64,000 bases of DNA from Proteobacteria bacterium ST_bin12 (GTDB lineage: Bacteria > Pseudomonadota > Gammaproteobacteria > Burkholderiales > Methylophilaceae). Shown here in pieces: positions 41,281-48,881 of the stretch. The stretch is taken from the NCBI GenBank assembly GCA_002083635.1, contig MSXP01000007.1:62001-126000 (forward strand), written 5' to 3'. Both the position numbers and the translations under genes were made by a program. Positions within the stretch are counted from its first letter, which is position 1. Each line of letters begins with the position of its first letter. The notes below the pieces were generated by a model. That model did not search any database, was not told the DNA's origin, and was given only the letters and a program-made list of their open reading frames with translations.

Positions 41281-42576
41281 TTATTTTAAATTATTGGTTG
41301 TTTCGTTAATGTTCGGAATTAACCATCCCAAACTAAAAAATAAGCCAACTGCATTGATTGTTATCCACCCTAAAGATGCACCAACCATACCAAATTTAGT
41401 GACCATTAACGGTATTGAAATAACGCTCGCAATTAATGAAATTAAGTTAACTTGTAGTACCTTAAATAGCTGGCCTTTGGCTATCCAATTTATATAGCCA
41501 ATTGTATAAAGCGCATTAAGTGCTGTTCCAATTAACAAAATACTGAGCACTGAGTATACCTGTTGTGCAATTTCAGCACTTTTTAACCACCATTGCAAAA
41601 AAACATACCCTGCAAAATAAAAAATTATACCCATGATTATTATCATAATTGCTACTAGTTTTGCATATTTAAAATTAAAACTTCTTAGCGCTTCAACTTC
41701 GTGTCTGAGCTTTACCACATGTGGAATTACGGCATTTACTACTGGATAAAGCAACTGCAAAACGCCAGTTGCAAGCGTTGAAGCGATTACGTAGTAACCA
41801 AACGCTTCTACCGAAACCATACCACTTAGGATAAGTTTGTCCATTTGTACTGTAAGTGCGCCAAGAAGTGTGGCACCTGACATACCAATTACAGGCAGTA
41901 GCATTCTTTGCATTAAGGGCTTATCCCAATGTATTTTTGATCTCTTGAGATGTAATGTTTTCCATGCATAAAAACCTCTAATTAATGTCTCTAATGCTAC
42001 AACCAATACATGCCAAACAATATAAGCTGACAAAGTTGGCCATTTAGAAACCACAATTACTGCACCAAGATGTTTTATCACTGCACCTAAAGTCATTATT
42101 GAATTTAATAAGACTTGAGCTTGAATACCTACTAACAAGCTACGGTATACAGAGCCTGGAAACTGAAAAACAAAAATAGCTGCGGCTCCAATTATTGCAA
42201 TCTGAGCTTGATTTAAATCTATACCGTCAAGTTTTAGCCAATAATGTGAAATTTGATGCGATGCAAGTAAAACTATCAAACTCACAAGTATGGCGAAGCC
42301 CCAATATATGCGTTCAAATCCAAATAAAAGTACAGCTAATTGGCTTTGTTTATTTTGATTTGGCAAATTATGAGCTGCGAACTCTCTCACTAATGCTTGA
42401 CTTATCCCAGCATCTAAAAGACTAAGCAAAGCCTGTAAAGTGACAATAAAACTGATTAAACCCCAAATATCACTTCCAAGGGAATGTAAATAATATGGCA
42501 ATGCCAACATAGGCGCCAATACAACAAAGCCAGTACCTATATAATTTGCAAAAATATTTTTCTTTAAAAACATCAA
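41281..42576 (-). CDS. wzx: oligosaccharide flippase (Wzx type)
   Basis: A MOP-superfamily lipid-linked oligosaccharide flippase that moves the undecaprenyl-linked repeat unit across the inner membrane. The 431-residue protein has about twelve hydrophobic helices along its length and begins FLKKNIFANYIGTGFVVLAP, typical of Wzx/RfbX proteins. Its start overlaps the end of fcl by four bases. An ABC exporter encoded nearby (44743-46521) is a second possible flippase, so the roles may be divided between two glycans. Confidence 0.88.
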   Translation of the reverse strand: MMFLKKNIFANYIGTGFVVLAPMLALPYYLHSLGSDIWGLISFIVTLQALLSLLDAGISQALVREFAAHNLPNQNKQSQLAVLLFGFERIYWGFAILVSLIVLLASHQISHYWLKLDGIDLNQAQIAIIGAAAIFVFQFPGSVYRSLLVGIQAQVLLNSIMTLGAVIKHLGAVIVVSKWPTLSAYIVWHVLVVALETLIRGFYAWKTLHLKRSKIHWDKPLMQRMLLPVIGMSGATLLGALTVQMDKLILSGMVSVEAFGYYVIASTLATGVLQLLYPVVNAVIPHVVKLRHEVEALRSFNFKYAKLVAIMIIIMGIIFYFAGYVFLQWWLKSAEIAQQVYSVLSILLIGTALNALYTIGYINWIAKGQLFKVLQVNLISLIASVISIPLMVTKFGMVGASLGWITINAVGLFFSLGWLIPNINETTNNLK

Positions 42577-43556
42577 GAAGAGAATTTATGCAATTGATTT
42601 AAGTAGTTTTTATAAGCCTCACGCAATCCATTGGCAAAACCGATTTTCGCTTTCCAACCTAATGAATTGATTAAACCCACATCCATCAATTTTCGCATTG
42701 TTCCATCTGGCTTGCTGCTATCAAACTCAATACTGCCACCATAACCAACCACTTCGCCAATTAGTTTACCCAGTTCTTTAATGGTTAAGTCATCACCAAC
42801 CCCAATATTCACCAAAGGTGGCAACCCATCGTTTCTATCGGCTGCCAAGAGTTTTTTAAACTGCCCATCTGGAAGATTCATCAAATGCAAACAAGCATCT
42901 GCCATATCATCACTAAATAAAAATTCACGTCTTGGTGTGCCAGTTCCCCATACTGTTACTGAGGGCTGATGGTTAATTTTAGCTTGATGAAATTTGTGAA
43001 TAAGCGCAGGTATTACATGACTATTTTCAGGGTGATAGTTATCTTCTGGCCCATACAAATTTGTGGGCATAGCAGCAAGATACTGCGTGTTGTATTGGCG
43101 ATTGTAACTCCAGCACATTTCAATACCCGCTATTTTTGCTAATGCGTAAGGGCGATTTGTCGGCTCTAGCTCATCAGTCAATAAATACTCCTCTTTAATT
43201 GGCTGAGGGCAATCCTTTGGGTAAATGCAACTAGAGCCTAGAAATAATAATCTTTTAACGCTGGCTAAATAAGATTGATGTATAACATTGCTTTGAATAG
43301 CTAAATTTTCATAAATAAATTCTGCAGGGTAAGTATTGTTTGCATGAATGCCCCCTACTTTTGCTGCCGCTAAAATGACATATTCTGGTTTTTCTAATGA
43401 AAAAAAATCAGTGACTTTTAATTGATTAGTCAAATCAAGCTCTGGGTGGGTACGCGTTACAATATTACTGTAACCCTGCGCATTTAATTGACGCATTAAA
43501 GCCGAACCTACTAGCCCACGATGCCCTGCTATGTAAATTTTTGCGTTTTTGTCCAT
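42573..43556 (-). CDS. fcl: GDP-L-fucose synthase
   Basis: Fcl (WcaG) epimerises and reduces GDP-4-keto-6-deoxymannose to GDP-L-fucose with NADPH. The protein has the Rossmann loop YIAGHRGLVGSALMRQL, the LFLGSSCIYPKDCPQPIKEE block, and the YALAKIAGIEMC segment holding the YxxxK pair. I chose the ATG at 43556 (327 residues, MDKNAKIYIAGHRG). A start 16 codons upstream would run into the end of gmd and add residues unlike the family. It directly follows gmd, the enzyme that makes its substrate. Confidence 0.94.
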   Translation of the reverse strand: MDKNAKIYIAGHRGLVGSALMRQLNAQGYSNIVTRTHPELDLTNQLKVTDFFSLEKPEYVILAAAKVGGIHANNTYPAEFIYENLAIQSNVIHQSYLASVKRLLFLGSSCIYPKDCPQPIKEEYLLTDELEPTNRPYALAKIAGIEMCWSYNRQYNTQYLAAMPTNLYGPEDNYHPENSHVIPALIHKFHQAKINHQPSVTVWGTGTPRREFLFSDDMADACLHLMNLPDGQFKKLLAADRNDGLPPLVNIGVGDDLTIKELGKLIGEVVGYGGSIEFDSSKPDGTMRKLMDVGLINSLGWKAKIGFANGLREAYKNYLNQLHKFSS

Positions 43557-43572
43557 AAAGCAGATGTTTAAT

Positions 43573-44697
43573 TTACTCGTGGTAATCCATGGCTTGATAG
43601 CCATGTTGTTTTACCAGTTCATCACGCTCTGCAGATTTATAATCTTCGCGTACCATTTCTGCCACTAGTTCATTGAATGTAATTTTAGGAGTCCAGCCAA
43701 GCTTATGTTTAGCTTTAGTAGGGTCGCCTAATAGCGTTTCAACTTCTGTGGGTCTAAAATATCTTGAATCTGCTTGGACTACGCATTGGCCTTGCCAATA
43801 GCCTTTTTCATCAACGCCAGTTCCACTCCATGTGATTTGCATGTTTAGTTCTTTAGCTGCCGCATTCACAAAATCGCGTACACTGTATTGCACACCTGTT
43901 GCAATCACAAAATCCTCAGCAACATCTTGCTGCAACATTAACCATTGCATCTCAACGTAATCTTTAGCATGGCCCCAATCACGCAAAGCGTCTAAATTGC
44001 CTAGGTACAGGCAATCTTGCAATTCAAGCTTAATGCGTGCTAAGGCGCGTGTTATCTTGCGCGTAACAAAGGTTTCACCACGAAGCGGTGATTCATGATT
44101 AAACAAAATGCCATTACAAGCATAAATGCCATAAGCCTCACGATAGTTTACTGTAATCCAGTAGGCATAAAGCTTAGCCACCGCATAAGGGCTGCGCGGA
44201 TAAAATGGTGTGGTTTCTTTTTGTGGTGTTTCTTGTACTAGGCCATAAAGTTCAGAAGTTGAAGCTTGGTAGAACTTGGTTTTCTTTTCCATACCTAAAA
44301 TACGTATGGCTTCTAAAATACGTAAAGTACCTATTCCATCAGCATTGGCAGTATATTCAGGCGTCTCAAAACTAACCGCCACATGGCTCATCGCAGCTAA
44401 GTTGTAAATTTCATCTGGTTGCGTTTGCTGAATAATTCGAATCAGGTTTGTTGAATCAGTTAAATCACCATAATGCAGCACAAAGTTCTTGTTATCCACA
44501 TGTGGGTCTTGATACAGGTGGTCAATACGATCTGTATTAAACAGGGATGCTCTGCGCTTTACCCCATGAACGATGTAGCCTTTTTTTAACAAGAACTCTG
44601 CTAGGTACGCGCCATCTTGCCCTGTTACACCTGTAATTAATGCAATCTTATTACTCGTTGTATTGACCATCTTTTTGTTGTCTTCCAAAACTGTCAT
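43573..44697 (-). CDS. gmd: GDP-mannose 4,6-dehydratase
   Basis: Gmd converts GDP-D-mannose to GDP-4-keto-6-deoxymannose, the first step to GDP-fucose. The 374-residue protein has ALITGVTGQDGAYLAEFLL, the block GVKRRASLFNTDRIDHLYQD, FYQASTSELYGLVQETPQ and YPRSPYAVAKLYAYW with the YxxxK pair, and FNHESPLRGETFVTRKI, all hallmarks of the family. The exact start is uncertain: an internal ATG ten codons in (MVNTTSNK) is as likely. It lies between the ABC exporter and fcl. Confidence 0.95.
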   Translation of the reverse strand: MTVLEDNKKMVNTTSNKIALITGVTGQDGAYLAEFLLKKGYIVHGVKRRASLFNTDRIDHLYQDPHVDNKNFVLHYGDLTDSTNLIRIIQQTQPDEIYNLAAMSHVAVSFETPEYTANADGIGTLRILEAIRILGMEKKTKFYQASTSELYGLVQETPQKETTPFYPRSPYAVAKLYAYWITVNYREAYGIYACNGILFNHESPLRGETFVTRKITRALARIKLELQDCLYLGNLDALRDWGHAKDYVEMQWLMLQQDVAEDFVIATGVQYSVRDFVNAAAKELNMQITWSGTGVDEKGYWQGQCVVQADSRYFRPTEVETLLGDPTKAKHKLGWTPKITFNELVAEMVREDYKSAERDELVKQHGYQAMDYHE

Positions 44698-44728
44698 CTT
44701 ATTAAATGATTAGAATTATTTGTTATAG

Positions 44729-44746
44729 CTAAGTTGGTAAACTTAG
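44729..44746. repeat. inverted repeat between gmd and the ABC exporter gene
   Basis: CTAAGTT and AACTTAG pair perfectly around GGTA and overlap the stop codon of the ABC exporter gene. There is no T-run on the minus strand after it, so it is not a typical terminator. It might stabilise or process the message inside the operon. Confidence 0.4.
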
Positions 44747-46521
44747 TGGTGGCTTTCAATTATTTGCTCATAAGTACCAATTTGTTTTACTTGCCCTCTT
44801 GCTAGCTCGATAATTTGTGAGCAGTTTTTTAGAGTGGTTAATCGATGCGCGATGATAATAATGGTTAGGTTTTCGCTTAAATTATCAATAGCTTGCATCA
44901 CTGCTTGTTCAGTTTCGGTGTCTAGTGCGCTGGTTGCTTCGTCAAAAATAATCACATCGGCTTGTTTGTACAAGGCGCGCGCAATGCCGATTCTCTGACG
45001 TTGACCGCCTGATAGACGAATACCGCGCTCGCCAACAAAGGTCTTATATTGTGATGGCCAAGATTCAATCGCATCAGCAATTTGCGCTTGCTGGGCGGCT
45101 AGTTTTACACGTTCATAATCAATTTTAGCTTTTGGTACGCCAAAAGCGATATTTTCTGCAATGCTGGTATCTGCTAAAAAAATAGCTTGTGGCACATGTG
45201 CAATATGCGATTGCCACGCGCGTCTATTCAATGCATCCACAAGCACTCCATCTATCTCAAGCGAGCCTTCGGACGGCTCTAGCAAGCCCATCACAATATC
45301 TAGCATGGTACTTTTACCACCACCCGTTGAGCCAATGACACCTACCCTGCTACCTTTAGCAACGCTGATATCAATTTTGTTAAGCACCCATGCTGATTCG
45401 CTGCTGTAACGGAAAGAAAGTTGATTTAAGTTGATTGATTGCTCAAAAGGGAGCGGCTTTGGTATGGGCTGATTAACATATGCTGGTAATGGTTGATCTA
45501 ACAATTCCAGAGCATCACGCAGCGATGCTTGACTGCCAACAATACTAGAGATGCTAGCATAAGTTTGTTGTAGAACTGGTAGCAAACGTTGCGAACCAAG
45601 TGCTAGTGCACCTAAAATGGGGATTGCTTTAGTGACGCCATCTGGTTGAAAAGCGAGTATGTAAGCCAGCACAGCAATTAACAACATACCTAGTGATTCC
45701 ATTAAATAGCGTGGGGCAGCACCAATAAATGATTGATCGCCTGACGCACGCCGCATTGGAAAGTCTGAGTCACGGTAAATCTGACAGTAAACTGACTGAG
45801 TGCCGTCTATCAGCACGTCACGAATTCCAGATAATCCTTCCTGCAAAGATTTATGCACATTAGCACCTTCACGCGCGATGCATTCTCCTGTTTTAATTAA
45901 GCGTTTACGTGTGAGTTTTATGATTAATGTGTAAAGCAATCCAAAACTGCCAAAAGCGGTGAATGCAATTAATGGATTCACATAAACAATCGCAATCAGT
46001 ATGGCGCTCATCATAAATAACGAGCTAATAATTGTTAAAATCGGTATTAAAGTGCCAAAAATCATGATGTTTGCTTTAGCTGTAATGCCATTGATTACTT
46101 CACTGCTATTACGCGACACATGAACCACATATGGCTGATATAGAGTTCGGCGATAAATATCGAGACTAATATCAGCACCTGTTCCAAAAGACAATCTCAT
46201 GGTAGTCCAAACCAGCAACAATCTCATAGCACCAGCTGTTAACACTGCAGTACAAAACAAAACTGTGAGCGGCAATAGTAATTGCTCTGGCGAAGTGAGA
46301 TTCAAAAAATTAATCATAGGTTGCGCTAATGCATGCTCAAAAACTTTTTGAGGCGCGGTTAATACACCTAAAAATGGCAAAATAGCACCAATACTAAACA
46401 CTTCTGTAAACGAGGCAATAATCATCATAATCAATAGAAAGCCAAACTGCCTACGGCGCCTTAACGCCATGTGCTGCCAAAGCCTGCTAATTAGATTAAA
46501 AAGTGAGTTTTTTGATTGCAT
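44743..46521 (-). CDS. ABC exporter, fused permease-ATPase (MsbA/PglK-like)
   Basis: A half-transporter with membrane and ATPase domains in one chain, acting as a homodimer. The 592-residue protein has six membrane helices in residues 20-330. The nucleotide-binding domain follows with Walker A GSTGGGKST, signature LSGGQRQRIGIARALY, and Walker B VIIFDEATSALD. Similar exporters flip lipid-linked oligosaccharides (PglK) or lipid A (MsbA). Placement among glycan genes, next to a bacillosamine-like module, makes a glycan flippase likely, but a Wzx protein is encoded in the same run. Confidence 0.88.
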   Translation of the reverse strand: MQSKNSLFNLISRLWQHMALRRRRQFGFLLIMMIIASFTEVFSIGAILPFLGVLTAPQKVFEHALAQPMINFLNLTSPEQLLLPLTVLFCTAVLTAGAMRLLLVWTTMRLSFGTGADISLDIYRRTLYQPYVVHVSRNSSEVINGITAKANIMIFGTLIPILTIISSLFMMSAILIAIVYVNPLIAFTAFGSFGLLYTLIIKLTRKRLIKTGECIAREGANVHKSLQEGLSGIRDVLIDGTQSVYCQIYRDSDFPMRRASGDQSFIGAAPRYLMESLGMLLIAVLAYILAFQPDGVTKAIPILGALALGSQRLLPVLQQTYASISSIVGSQASLRDALELLDQPLPAYVNQPIPKPLPFEQSINLNQLSFRYSSESAWVLNKIDISVAKGSRVGVIGSTGGGKSTMLDIVMGLLEPSEGSLEIDGVLVDALNRRAWQSHIAHVPQAIFLADTSIAENIAFGVPKAKIDYERVKLAAQQAQIADAIESWPSQYKTFVGERGIRLSGGQRQRIGIARALYKQADVIIFDEATSALDTETEQAVMQAIDNLSENLTIIIIAHRLTTLKNCSQIIELARGQVKQIGTYEQIIESHH

Positions 46522-46578
46522 TTAAGTATTCATTCATTTAAGTCAGATAGTTACTAAAATAGTACCAATATTCATAAA

Positions 46579-47991
46579 CTAAACGATGCGCCCATACGCG
46601 TCATCAAACCTAATAATGTCATCTTCGCCCACATAGTCGCCGCACTGCACTTCAATAATGGCGAGCGGCTCACTGCCTTTGTTTTCTAGGCGGTGTTTGT
46701 GCGTTTTTGAGATATAAGTCGATTGATTTTCGTTTAACGTGAATTCGATTTCATTGTTAGTGATTGTCGCAACGCCAGAAACTACAACCCAATGCTCAGC
46801 GCGATGTTTATGCATTTGCATCGATAACTTAGCCCCGGGGTTGACCACAATACGTTTGATTTTAAAGTTGGTACTTTCTTCTAGTATTGTATAACTGCCC
46901 CATGGTCGATAAACGGTTTGATGAATTTCGGTCAACGTTGGATTATGAATTTTTACCTGCGCAACCAAGGTTTTAATATCCTCGCTGCGACTTTTATCGC
47001 AAATCAACGTTGCGTCTGCAGTTTGAATCACCACCACATTATCTAAGCCTAAAGTGGCCAGCAAGCCTGTTTCTGTCCACAACAAACTATTACTGGTATC
47101 GTGCGATAGTACCTGGCCATGCGTGACATTATTTTGCGCATCTTTTTCATGGCGCTGGTAAATGGAATCCCAGCTACCTAAATCGCTCCACGCCATATCC
47201 ACGGGCACTACTGCGACTTTTTCTGCTAGTTCGGCTAGGCCGTAATCCATTGAAACGTTATCAAAATTCGCATAAGTTTCGGCAAAATTCGCCTCGTTTA
47301 TAGTGTTAACTTGTTGCGCCATTTCTGGTTGGTAATGTTGCAGCATTGCCGTAAATGCGCTTGCTTTAAACACGAACATGCCGCTATTCCACAAATAACC
47401 ATCGCTTAAAAATTGCTTAGCTTTTTCAACATTAGGTTTTTCAACGAACTGATCAACCTTAAGTACTGGCAAAGCACTTTCGTATGCTAATTTTTCGCTG
47501 GGTTTAATATATCCATAGCCTGTTGCAGGTTCATGCGGCTTAATGCCTAACAGCACCAAATAATCATCATTTGCAACTAATTCTGCCGTTTGCCATGCCT
47601 GCAAAAATGTTTCGGTTTTATCAATTGCATGGTCAGATGCAAAAACCCCAATAATGGCGCTGGGGTCTTGCTGATGAATTTGATGTACCGCCCATGCAAT
47701 TGCAGGCAAAGTGTTTCTAGCACAGGGTTCAGCCAGTACATTACGCACCGACTCTGGCGCCACTTCTGCTAATTGACCTTTTACTTCAAATTTATGATCT
47801 TCGTGTGTTACGGTAAACAAATTAGAAGCAGAAACATGCGCCAACAAACGCTGCGTCGTTTGTTGCAATAAAGTTAATTCGCCATTAAGTGCTAATAATT
47901 GCTTAGGGCGCAAAGTACGTGATAGCGGCCATAGACGAGTGCCAGAGCCACCGCATAAAATAATTGCATATCGATTTAACTGCGTACTCAT
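46579..47991 (-). CDS. manC: mannose-1-phosphate guanylyltransferase / mannose-6-phosphate isomerase
   Basis: A type II two-domain enzyme. The N-terminal half makes GDP-mannose from GTP and mannose-1-phosphate: IILCGGSGTRLWPLSRTLRP signature loop, LAEPCARNTLPAIAWA, VEKPNVEKAKQFL and GYLWNSGMFVFK. The C-terminal cupin half (from about residue 350, with RPWGSYTILEE and PGAKLSMQMHKHRAEHWVVVSG) is the phosphomannose isomerase. The 470-residue length is normal. It supplies GDP-mannose to gmd and fcl. Its start overlaps the end of the MarR gene by four bases. No phosphomannomutase gene is seen in the window. Confidence 0.95.
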   Translation of the reverse strand: MSTQLNRYAIILCGGSGTRLWPLSRTLRPKQLLALNGELTLLQQTTQRLLAHVSASNLFTVTHEDHKFEVKGQLAEVAPESVRNVLAEPCARNTLPAIAWAVHQIHQQDPSAIIGVFASDHAIDKTETFLQAWQTAELVANDDYLVLLGIKPHEPATGYGYIKPSEKLAYESALPVLKVDQFVEKPNVEKAKQFLSDGYLWNSGMFVFKASAFTAMLQHYQPEMAQQVNTINEANFAETYANFDNVSMDYGLAELAEKVAVVPVDMAWSDLGSWDSIYQRHEKDAQNNVTHGQVLSHDTSNSLLWTETGLLATLGLDNVVVIQTADATLICDKSRSEDIKTLVAQVKIHNPTLTEIHQTVYRPWGSYTILEESTNFKIKRIVVNPGAKLSMQMHKHRAEHWVVVSGVATITNNEIEFTLNENQSTYISKTHKHRLENKGSEPLAIIEVQCGDYVGEDDIIRFDDAYGRIV

Positions 47992-48350
47992 CGTTGATTA
48001 ATCTCCATATGATGGAACTTCATATTTGATGTTTGATTTGCATCTTTACGTAGCTCTTCAATTTCAACCTGCAAGTTAGCATATTCTTGCAGCTTAAGTT
48101 TTAAGAAGCGCGCAGTAATTACCGATTTTTCTTCAATACCTTTTGGTGTTAACAAATACATATAAGCAAGCTTATTTTGACTATTGCGAAAATTGGTCGC
48201 TTTTAACAAACCAACGTCAATTAAGGCTTTTAAGCAAAAATTAACACGGCCCAAGCTAATTTCTAATTCGCGCGCTAAATCGCGCTGGCTAATTTCTGGG
48301 TTTGCTTCCAAAATTTTCAGAATTTTATAGCGGTATTCGTCTGTTAACAC
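47988..48350 (-). CDS. EPS-associated MarR-family transcriptional regulator
   Basis: A small winged-helix regulator of the family that stands at the head of exopolysaccharide operons (TIGR04176 type, from memory). It reads LTDEYRYKILKILEANPEIS then QRDLARELEISLGRVNFCLK and ends with a coiled coil (LKLQEYANLQVEIEELRK). I chose the GTG at 48350, preceded by GGTGA, which makes the protein begin MLTDEYRYK like its relatives. A GTG four codons upstream at 48362 is the alternative. It is coupled to manC by a four-base overlap, and an inverted repeat at its transcription start suggests autoregulation. Confidence 0.9.
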   Translation of the reverse strand: MLTDEYRYKILKILEANPEISQRDLARELEISLGRVNFCLKALIDVGLLKATNFRNSQNKLAYMYLLTPKGIEEKSVITARFLKLKLQEYANLQVEIEELRKDANQTSNMKFHHMEINQR

Positions 48351-48362
48351 GATAATAATCAC

Positions 48363-48379
48363 CGTTCATCAATTGAACG
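48363..48379. promoter_or_regulatory. putative MarR operator at the transcription start
   Basis: CGTTCA-TCAAT-TGAACG is a perfect 6-bp inverted repeat, with the 8-base palindrome TCAATTGA at its centre. It lies between the -10 box and the start codon of the EPS-associated MarR gene, where a bound repressor would block transcription. It is a good candidate for an autoregulatory site of the whole second glycan operon. Confidence 0.5.
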
Positions 48380-48381
48380 AT

Positions 48382-48411
48382 AGTGTAACAATCTTTAATT
48401 GAATAATGCAA
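48382..48411 (-). promoter_or_regulatory. putative promoter of the marR-manC glycan operon
   Basis: On the minus strand TTGCAT (48406-48411) and TACACT (48382-48387) are 18 bases apart. The predicted start of transcription near 48375 falls inside the inverted repeat at 48363-48379. Confidence 0.5.
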
Positions 48412-48466
48412 GTAAAACTTGTAATTAAGTGATTGATTAATATCAATACTTAACACAATTTTTTGA

Positions 48467-48871
48467 CTAAAAAATACCAGTAAACTTCTTGATTTCACGT
48501 TGCTGACGTTTAGTTGGTCGCCCCGCACCTCTTTCCCTAATACCATAATCGGCTTCACGGGTTATTTTGGCGTTTTCACGCTTAGTTTTACTTTGCTCCG
48601 TTTCGGCATACAAAAGCGCTGCTTCTGGTGCGCCGCGGCGAATATTGGACAAGCCCGTCACTTCAACTTCGATTTCAAACTCTTTACTACGTATGCTAAT
48701 CAGCATACCAGTTTTAATTTCTTTGGCTGTTTTAGCGCGATCACCATCTACACGCACTTTGCCGCTATCTACCGCATCTGCGGCAATACTTCGCGTTTTA
48801 TAGAAGCGCGCCGCCCATAGCCATTTATCCAAACGGCATTTGCTGTCATCTTTTTCAATAGCTTCTTTCAA
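48467..48871 (-). CDS. hslR: S4-domain RNA-binding heat-shock protein 15
   Basis: HslR binds the 50S subunit with a stalled nascent-chain tRNA and helps recycle it. The 134-residue protein has the S4 domain at the start (CRLDKWLWAARFYKTRSIAADAVDSGKVRVDG split as CRLDKWLWAARFYKTRS and GKVRVDGDRA). It has a basic C-terminal tail (GRPTKRQQREIKKF), as expected. It follows the Lon-like protease gene with a 10-base gap and is separated from the MarR gene by about 115 bases, so it ends the rmuC-moa-lon transcript. Confidence 0.93.
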   Translation of the reverse strand: MKEAIEKDDSKCRLDKWLWAARFYKTRSIAADAVDSGKVRVDGDRAKTAKEIKTGMLISIRSKEFEIEVEVTGLSNIRRGAPEAALLYAETEQSKTKRENAKITREADYGIRERGAGRPTKRQQREIKKFTGIF

Positions 48872-48881
48872 TGATGCGAAC

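Noticed and set aside
43557..43604. N-terminal extension of GDP-fucose synthase
   Set aside because: The extra 16 residues would be read from the end of gmd in another frame and precede the usual start MDKNAKIYIAGHRG; relatives begin there.
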